A stretch of 10,582 nucleotides of DNA from Rhizobiaceae bacterium (GTDB lineage Bacteria > Pseudomonadota > Alphaproteobacteria > Rhizobiales > Rhizobiaceae), in NCBI GenBank assembly GCA_004299545.1, contig SCRB01000237.1:1-10582 (forward strand), given 5' to 3'. Within the stretch, counting starts at the first letter, position 1. The number at the start of each line of letters is the position of its first letter. Positions 6,649 to 10,582 of the stretch are shown one piece after another. The notes under the pieces are model-generated. The model saw only the letters and a list, made by a program, of their open reading frames with translations, made no database searches and was not told where the DNA came from. A program made the position numbers and the translations under genes.

Positions 6649-7266
6649 ATGAGCAAGCGCGAATCCGCGAAATACAAACTCGACCGCCGTCTCGGCGAAA
6701 ATGTCTGGGGCCGCCCCAAATCGCCAGTCAATCGGCGCGAATACGGCCCGGGCCAGCATGGCCAGCGCCGCAAGGGTAAGTTGTCCGATTTCGGGTTGCA
6801 GCTGCGCGCCAAGCAGAAGCTCAAAGGCCATTATGGCGACGTGTCGGAAAAGCAGTTCCACAAGATTTACGAGGAGGCCAACCGCCGCAAGGGCGATGCC
6901 TCGGAGAACCTGATCGGCCTCCTCGAATCGCGGCTTGATGCGGTCGTCTATCGTGCGAAGTTCGTCCCGACGATCTTCGCTTCCCGTCAGTTCATCAATC
7001 ACGGCCATGTCAATGTGAACGGGCGCCGCGTCAATATCGGTTCCTACCGCTGCAAGCCCGGCGATGTGATCGAGGTGCGCGAGAAGTCCAAGCAACTGGT
7101 CAGCGTGCTTGAATCGGTCCAACTCGCCGAGCGCGACGTGCCCGACTATATCGAAGCCGATCACACCAAGATGACGGCGACCTATGTGCGCGTGCCCAAC
7201 CTTTCCGATGTGCCCTTTGCGGTGCAGATGGAACCGAACCTGGTCGTCGAATTCTATTCGCGCTGA
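6649..7266 (+). CDS. rpsD: 30S ribosomal protein S4
   Basis: S4 is a primary binder of 16S rRNA that nucleates assembly of the small-subunit body and helps fidelity at the mRNA entry site. The 205 aa product has the alphaproteobacterial form: [21 protein letters not shown] at the N-terminus, then [25 protein letters not shown]. There are no cysteines near the N-terminus, so it is the zinc-free type. The S4 RNA-binding domain begins near residue 95 ([14 protein letters not shown]) and includes [23 protein letters not shown]. The ATG at 6649 has AAAGGAA upstream and gives the family start; the frame is open 31 codons further upstream, but that is leader sequence. It stands alone rather than in an alpha operon, with its own promoter and terminator. 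Confidence 0.98.
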   Translation: MSKRESAKYKLDRRLGENVWGRPKSPVNRREYGPGQHGQRRKGKLSDFGLQLRAKQKLKGHYGDVSEKQFHKIYEEANRRKGDASENLIGLLESRLDAVVYRAKFVPTIFASRQFINHGHVNVNGRRVNIGSYRCKPGDVIEVREKSKQLVSVLESVQLAERDVPDYIEADHTKMTATYVRVPNLSDVPFAVQMEPNLVVEFYSR

Positions 7267-7289
7267 TTTCAGCTTCCGGATATCGATGG

Positions 7290-7315
7290 AGGCCGTGCAC
7301 TTGCGCGGCCTTTTT
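7290..7315 (+). terminator. Rho-independent terminator of rpsD
   Basis: AGGCCGTGC (7290-7298), loop ACTT, GCGCGGCCT (7303-7311): a 9 bp stem with one G-T wobble, directly followed by a T-run (7311-7315) and CTTT. It lies 24 nt after the rpsD stop and 45 nt before ttcA. Confidence 0.88.
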
Positions 7316-7359
7316 CTTTGGCCCATTCCGCGATAAGGGGACGGCGAAGGGAAGCAATC

Positions 7360-8238
7360 ATGAACGCATTGCCGGGCGCCGACACCGACCAGGAGATTGC
7401 AGCGGCAGGGTGCCATCCGCTTTTCCGTGACGTGCCGGCATCCGTCGAATTCAACAAGCTGCGCAAGCGGCTGTTGCGGGGCGTCAGGCAGGCCATCGAG
7501 GACTTCGCCATGGTGCGGTCGGGCGACCGGTGGCTGGTGGCATTGTCGGGTGGAAAGGATTCCTACGGTCTTCTGGCGCTGCTTCTCGACCTCAAATGGC
7601 GTGGCCTGCTGCCGGTCGATCTTCTCGCCTGCAACCTCGACCAGGGCCAGCCCAACTTCCCCAAAAATATCCTGCCCGATTATCTCGGCGCCAACGGCAT
7701 TCCGCACCGGATCGAGTACCAGGACACCTATTCGGTAGTGACCGACAAGATCGCCGAGGGGAACACCTATTGCTCGCTCTGCTCGCGGTTGAGGCGCGGC
7801 CATCTCTACCGCATCGCGCGCGAGGAGGGATGCGCCGCGCTGGTGCTCGGCCATCACCGCGAGGATATTCTCGAAACTTTCTTCATGAACCTTTTTCATG
7901 GCGGCCGGCTGGCGGCGATGCCGCCCAAGCTCGTTAATGACGAGGGCGACGTCATGGTCTTTCGGCCGCTTGCCTATGCGGCGGAGGCCGACCTCGCGCG
8001 CTTCGCCGAGGCAATGCGGTTCCCTATCATTCCCTGCGATCTCTGCGGCAGCCAGGACGGGCTGCAGCGCAATCTCATGAAGGCGATGCTCGACGACATC
8101 GAGCGGCGGATGCCCGGCCGCAAGGATACGATGATCCGCGCGCTCGCCAATGTCAGGCCCTCGCACCTTCTCGACCGCGAGCTCTTCGATTTTGCGGCGC
8201 TCGGTGCCGCGAGCATCCCGGTGGATCGCGACGCCTGA
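7360..8238 (+). CDS. ttcA: tRNA 2-thiocytidine(32) synthetase TtcA
   Basis: TtcA is an ATP- and [4Fe-4S]-dependent enzyme that thiolates cytidine 32 in the anticodon loop of certain tRNAs. The product is 292 aa. The PP-loop SGGKDS is at residues 63-68. The cysteine pairs C138-S-L-C141 and C226-D-L-C229 (within PCDLCGSQ) are the family hallmarks; three of these usually hold the cluster. [19 protein letters not shown] (164-182) and [20 protein letters not shown] (79-98) are also typical. The start ATG at 7360 has GAAGGGA 7 nt upstream; an ATG at 7318 is in frame but sits just after the rpsD terminator and adds unlikely sequence. No separate promoter is evident, so it may depend on read-through from rpsD or on a weak promoter in the terminator region. 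Its TGA is immediately followed by the stop of the convergent exporter gene. Confidence 0.95.
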   Translation: MNALPGADTDQEIAAAGCHPLFRDVPASVEFNKLRKRLLRGVRQAIEDFAMVRSGDRWLVALSGGKDSYGLLALLLDLKWRGLLPVDLLACNLDQGQPNFPKNILPDYLGANGIPHRIEYQDTYSVVTDKIAEGNTYCSLCSRLRRGHLYRIAREEGCAALVLGHHREDILETFFMNLFHGGRLAAMPPKLVNDEGDVMVFRPLAYAAEADLARFAEAMRFPIIPCDLCGSQDGLQRNLMKAMLDDIERRMPGRKDTMIRALANVRPSHLLDRELFDFAALGAASIPVDRDA

Positions 8239-9498
8239 TCACTCCAGCCAGGCCAGGCTTTCCACCGGCGGGTTCTGCTGGCTGAACAGCTTGCCGTTTT
8301 CGGCGACCAGGATTGCGGCCAGAGCGCCCACCGAAACGAGGCAGAAGCCAGCGCCCAGCGGTGTCACCGTGCCGTTGAAGTACTGACCGATAATGGTTCC
8401 GATGATGCCGCCGAAAAAGGTCTGTGCAAAGCCCAGAACCGAAGAAGCCGTGCCGGCGATATGGCCAAGCGGCTCCATGGCAAGCGCATTGAAATTCGCT
8501 CCGAGCGCGCCGAAAGGCAGCATGGCGCAGGTGAAGATGATGATGAAGAGAGTGAGCGAAACCGGCATGATGAGGGAGAGCACCAGCCAGACGGCGCTGA
8601 TTGCGAGGAAAAGCAGCAGCGCAGCCTGCGAAAGCCGGCGCATTCCGATCTTCCCGACGAGCCTGGAATTGAGGAAGTTCGATACGGCGATCATGCTCGC
8701 GCCTCCGGCGAAGATGATCGGGAACATCTCGCCGACGTGATAGATGTCGATATAGATCTGCTGCGCCGAATTCACGAAACCGAACATCGAGCCGTAGATG
8801 AACGTGCTCGCAAGCGTGTAGCACAGCGCGGCGCGGTTGGTCAGGACGATGCGGAAACCGCCGAGGACAGCCCTGGCATCGAGCGTGCGGCGATCCTCCG
8901 GATGGATCGTTTCGGGGAGCCTGAGGAGGGCCCAGACTGCGACGAGGAGCGCACCCGCCGCCATGGACACGAAGATGTAATGCCACGTCCCGAACAGCAT
9001 GATGAATTGCCCGATGCTGGGGGCGATGATCGGCAGCGCCATGAATACCATGAAGATGAGCGACATAACTTCCGCCATGCGCCGGCCGTCGAAGACGTCG
9101 CGCACGATCGAAACCGCTATGACGCGCGTTGCCGCCGCGCCGACGCCCTGGACGAAGCGGCAGGCGAGCAGCGTGGCGAAGCTTGGCGACGCGGCTGCCG
9201 CGATGCAGGCCCCGACATAGATCACGATCCCGGCGATCAGGGGAGGGCGGCGGCCGAAGCGGTCCGAAAGGGGCCCGAAGATAAGCTGCGCCAGGCCGAA
9301 GCCGAGAATGTAGGCGGTGATGACATATTGCCGGTGATTGTCGTTATCGACGCCGAGGCTCGCGCCGATCTGCTGCAAGCCAGGCAGCATGATGTCGATG
9401 GCGAGCGAGTTGAGCGCCATCAATGCCGCCGTCAGGGTGATGAATTCCCAGCGCGGTATGGCAAGCGCGCCGGTCTGCGATCGCGCGGTCTGGTGCAT
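8239..9498 (-). CDS. Bcr/CflA-type MFS drug or metabolite exporter (DHA1 family)
   Basis: A 12-helix proton-coupled exporter of the inner membrane. The product is 419 aa. The first helix contains LNSLAIDIMLPGLQQI (29-44), the motif characteristic of Bcr/CflA proteins. The loop 2-3 motif A is GPLSDRFGRR (75-84). Twelve hydrophobic stretches are evident, with a cytoplasmic centre loop around RLPETIHPEDRRTLDARAVLGGF, also typical (LPETL..E.R). Substrate cannot be told from sequence; Bcr relatives export bicyclomycin, sulfonamides or amino-acid derivatives. The start chosen is ATG at 9498, with only a weak TGGAA upstream; an ATG at 9543 lies inside the hairpin upstream and is unlikely. The stop codon abuts that of ttcA. 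The hairpin 24-45 nt upstream of the start suggests it is not simply co-transcribed with grxD, though no clear own promoter was found. Confidence 0.92.
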   Translation of the reverse strand: MHQTARSQTGALAIPRWEFITLTAALMALNSLAIDIMLPGLQQIGASLGVDNDNHRQYVITAYILGFGLAQLIFGPLSDRFGRRPPLIAGIVIYVGACIAAAASPSFATLLACRFVQGVGAAATRVIAVSIVRDVFDGRRMAEVMSLIFMVFMALPIIAPSIGQFIMLFGTWHYIFVSMAAGALLVAVWALLRLPETIHPEDRRTLDARAVLGGFRIVLTNRAALCYTLASTFIYGSMFGFVNSAQQIYIDIYHVGEMFPIIFAGGASMIAVSNFLNSRLVGKIGMRRLSQAALLLFLAISAVWLVLSLIMPVSLTLFIIIFTCAMLPFGALGANFNALAMEPLGHIAGTASSVLGFAQTFFGGIIGTIIGQYFNGTVTPLGAGFCLVSVGALAAILVAENGKLFSQQNPPVESLAWLE

Positions 9499-9510
9499 TG
9501 AGCGGTTCCA

Positions 9511-9543
9511 AGCAAAACGAAATGCGCCGGAAAGCCGGCGCAT
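9511..9543 (-). terminator. Probable Rho-independent terminator between grxD and the MFS gene
   Basis: On the minus strand ATGCGCCGG, loop CTTT, CCGGCGCAT is a perfect 9 bp stem (9543-9522), followed by TTCGTTTTGC (from 9521). The T-rich tail is interrupted. It lies 75 nt after the grxD stop and 24 nt before the MFS start codon. Confidence 0.6.
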
Positions 9544-9557
9544 CGGACAACATAACT

Positions 9558-9602
9558 TCCGGGAAAAGCCCGGACAGGACCAGACAGGCCGCGCTTGCGG
9601 CC
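9558..9602. other. Two further stem-loops downstream of grxD
   Basis: TCCGGG/CCCGGA (9558-9563, 9569-9574; loop 5) and GGCCGC/GCGGCC (9587-9592, 9597-9602; loop GCTT). Together with the 9522-9543 hairpin they make three stems in 81 bp. The first lies 16 nt after the grxD stop; neither has a T-run. Confidence 0.5.
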
Positions 9603-9618
9603 CAGCCTTCCGAACGGT

Positions 9619-9954
9619 TTAAGCCGCGCCCTTGACGCTGACGCCCTTCTCCTCGAGGAAGGATTGCAGTTCACCGGCCTGGAACATTTCGCGCAATATG
9701 TCGCAACCGCCGACGAATTCGCCCTTGACGTAAAGCTGCGGGATGGTCGGCCAGTTGGAGTAATCCTTGATGCCCTGGCGCAGATCGTTCGACGTGAGCA
9801 CGTTCACGCCTTTGTAATCCACACCGAGATGGTCGAGGATCTGGACGACCTGTCCGGAGAACCCGCATTGCGGAAAGCCGGGCGTGCCCTTCATGAAAAG
9901 AACGACGTCGTTCGACTTCACTTCGTTGTCGATGAATTCGTTGATGCCAGCCAT
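9619..9954 (-). CDS. grxD: Monothiol CGFS glutaredoxin (Grx4/GrxD type)
   Basis: CGFS glutaredoxins bind a bridging [2Fe-2S] cluster with glutathione and deliver or sense Fe-S, often with BolA. The 111 aa product is the standard single-domain length. The active site CGFS is at 30-33, with the glutathione-contacting K22, the motif WPTIPQLYVKGEFVGG (68-83) and C84-D85. The start ATG at 9954 has AAAGGA 7 nt upstream; an upstream in-frame ATG at 9999 adds an unlikely basic extension. bolA is a frequent neighbour of this gene in alphaproteobacteria, but none fits in the 135 bp upstream spacer, and the next gene encodes a DUF1345 protein instead. The downstream hairpins probably end its transcript. 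Confidence 0.96.
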   Translation of the reverse strand: MAGINEFIDNEVKSNDVVLFMKGTPGFPQCGFSGQVVQILDHLGVDYKGVNVLTSNDLRQGIKDYSNWPTIPQLYVKGEFVGGCDILREMFQAGELQSFLEEKGVSVKGAA

Positions 9955-10004
9955 GGAGGATTCCTTTCCCGCCCGTCCGAGTCGAGCCTGAAGCGTCACC
10001 GGTC

Positions 10005-10033
10005 ACATAAACCTTTCAACGCGTCGAAACAAG
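10005..10033 (-). promoter_or_regulatory. Candidate promoter of grxD
   Basis: On the minus strand CTTGTT (10033-10028), a 17 nt spacer and TTATGT (10010-10005) resemble the alphaproteobacterial CTTGAC-N17-CTATAT. It would start transcription about 40-45 nt before the grxD ATG. Match quality is moderate. Confidence 0.35.
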
Positions 10034-10089
10034 GCGGGCAGGTGGACGCAGCTATTCAACTTCTGCCTTCGCTGGCGTGCGTTCGTCCG

Positions 10090-10582
10090 TCAATGGCCAA
10101 TGGAAACCGCCACGTTCACGACGGCGGCGACGATGACGGTGTTGAAGAAGAAAGAGACGACGGAGTGGAGGAGCACCGCGCGCCGCATCGGTGTCGTGGT
10201 GATGCCCGTGTCGGCGGTCTGCGCCGTCATGCCGATGACCGTCGAGAAGTAGAGGAAGTCCCAGCCGGCTGGTTCCGCCTTTCCCGGAAAGTCGAGCCCG
10301 CCATGCGGCGTTGGCGATCCCTTGCCGCCGGCCTTTCCCGCATCGCCGGCAAACCAGTAGAGATGCGCGTAATGGAGAGCCGCCATCGTGTGGATCGTGA
10401 ACCAGCCAAGCGGAATCGAGGCAAGCGAAAGGGCCAGCGCGAAAGGCGAAGGACTTTTGCTGGAAGCGATGAGCTCAAAGACCGAGAGGAGGGCGACGCA
10501 GATCACCGCGATGGTGATGGCGAAGATAATGGAAACAGGGATGTCTCCCCGCCTCGCATTCTTCTTGAGATACGCGGTCGTC
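10090..10582 (-). CDS. DUF1345 integral membrane protein, C-terminal part (runs off the window)
   Basis: The last 163 codons of a membrane protein whose frame remains open to the window edge; an apparent GTG start at 10506 is internal. Hydrophobic segments: PVSIIFAITIAVICVALLSVF, ALSLASIPLGWFTIHTMAALHY, a re-entrant-looking WDFLYFSTVIGMTAQTAD, and a final LLHSVVSFFFNTVIVAAVVN. The patterns ALHYAHLYWF, GLDFPG, WDFLYFSTVIGM and SFFFNTVI are characteristic of the DUF1345 family of uncharacterised inner-membrane proteins. WDFLYFS plus T(A)DTGITTTPMRRAVLLH resembles a pore or filter region like those of ion channels, but function is unknown. It lies 135 bp upstream of grxD on the same strand, with a candidate grxD promoter between, so co-transcription is uncertain. 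Confidence 0.82.
   Translation of the reverse strand, partial: TTAYLKKNARRGDIPVSIIFAITIAVICVALLSVFELIASSKSPSPFALALSLASIPLGWFTIHTMAALHYAHLYWFAGDAGKAGGKGSPTPHGGLDFPGKAEPAGWDFLYFSTVIGMTAQTADTGITTTPMRRAVLLHSVVSFFFNTVIVAAVVNVAVSIGH

Noticed and set aside
6003..6779. 258-codon plus-strand frame crossing the element, the 93 aa gene and the rpsD leader
   Set aside because: It crosses unrelated units, is antisense to the small gene and overlaps rpsD in another frame.
6484..8166. 560-codon open frame on the minus strand opposite rpsD and ttcA
   Set aside because: It is the antisense shadow of two certain genes. High third-position GC removes stops, the translation is rich in H, R and D with no recognisable domain, and it lacks a ribosome-binding site.
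8461..9501. 346-codon plus-strand open frame opposite the MFS gene
   Set aside because: Antisense of a hydrophobic membrane protein, giving the typical D/E/R/H-rich artefact.

Overview
The window looks like core chromosome of an alphaproteobacterium, most likely of the order Hyphomicrobiales (Rhizobiales, Rhizobiaceae-like). This rests on three things: high GC with strong third-position GC; the divergent arrangement pepA-holC / lptF-lptG-lptD, which is common in that order; and rhizobial-type small proteins. The genus cannot be fixed from the sequence alone. I see no defence system, phage, CRISPR array, rRNA or tRNA.

Layout. Positions 1-2594 (minus strand) hold lptF, lptG and the first 105 codons of lptD, an LPS export operon with overlapping stop and start codons. 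A 333 bp divergent spacer (2595-2927) separates it from pepA (M17 leucyl aminopeptidase) and holC (DNA polymerase III chi), 6 bp apart on the plus strand. After a perfect 9 bp stem-loop comes a secreted, cysteine-rich protein with a C-terminal LprI-like (DUF1311) domain. It faces a small acidic protein of unknown function on the minus strand. A 266 bp non-coding element with terminal inverted repeats and a TA target duplication (5820-6089) sits exactly between their stop codons. The small gene is divergent from rpsD. rpsD has a good alphaproteobacterial sigma-70-type promoter, a roughly 155 nt leader full of competing hairpins, and a clear Rho-independent terminator. ttcA (tRNA 2-thiocytidine synthetase) follows and abuts, with zero spacing, a convergent Bcr/CflA-type MFS exporter gene. 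Upstream of the exporter on the minus strand are a hairpin-rich spacer, a monothiol CGFS glutaredoxin (grxD), and the C-terminal part of a DUF1345 membrane protein that runs off the window.

Functionally the genes are mostly housekeeping: outer-membrane LPS export (LptFGD), peptide turnover (PepA), replication (HolC), translation (S4, TtcA), Fe-S/redox handling (GrxD; TtcA is itself an Fe-S enzyme) and drug or metabolite export (MFS). The parts worth a second look are non-coding: the inverted-repeat element lodged in a stop codon and the structured rpsD leader. I did not find a convincing undescribed multi-gene system.
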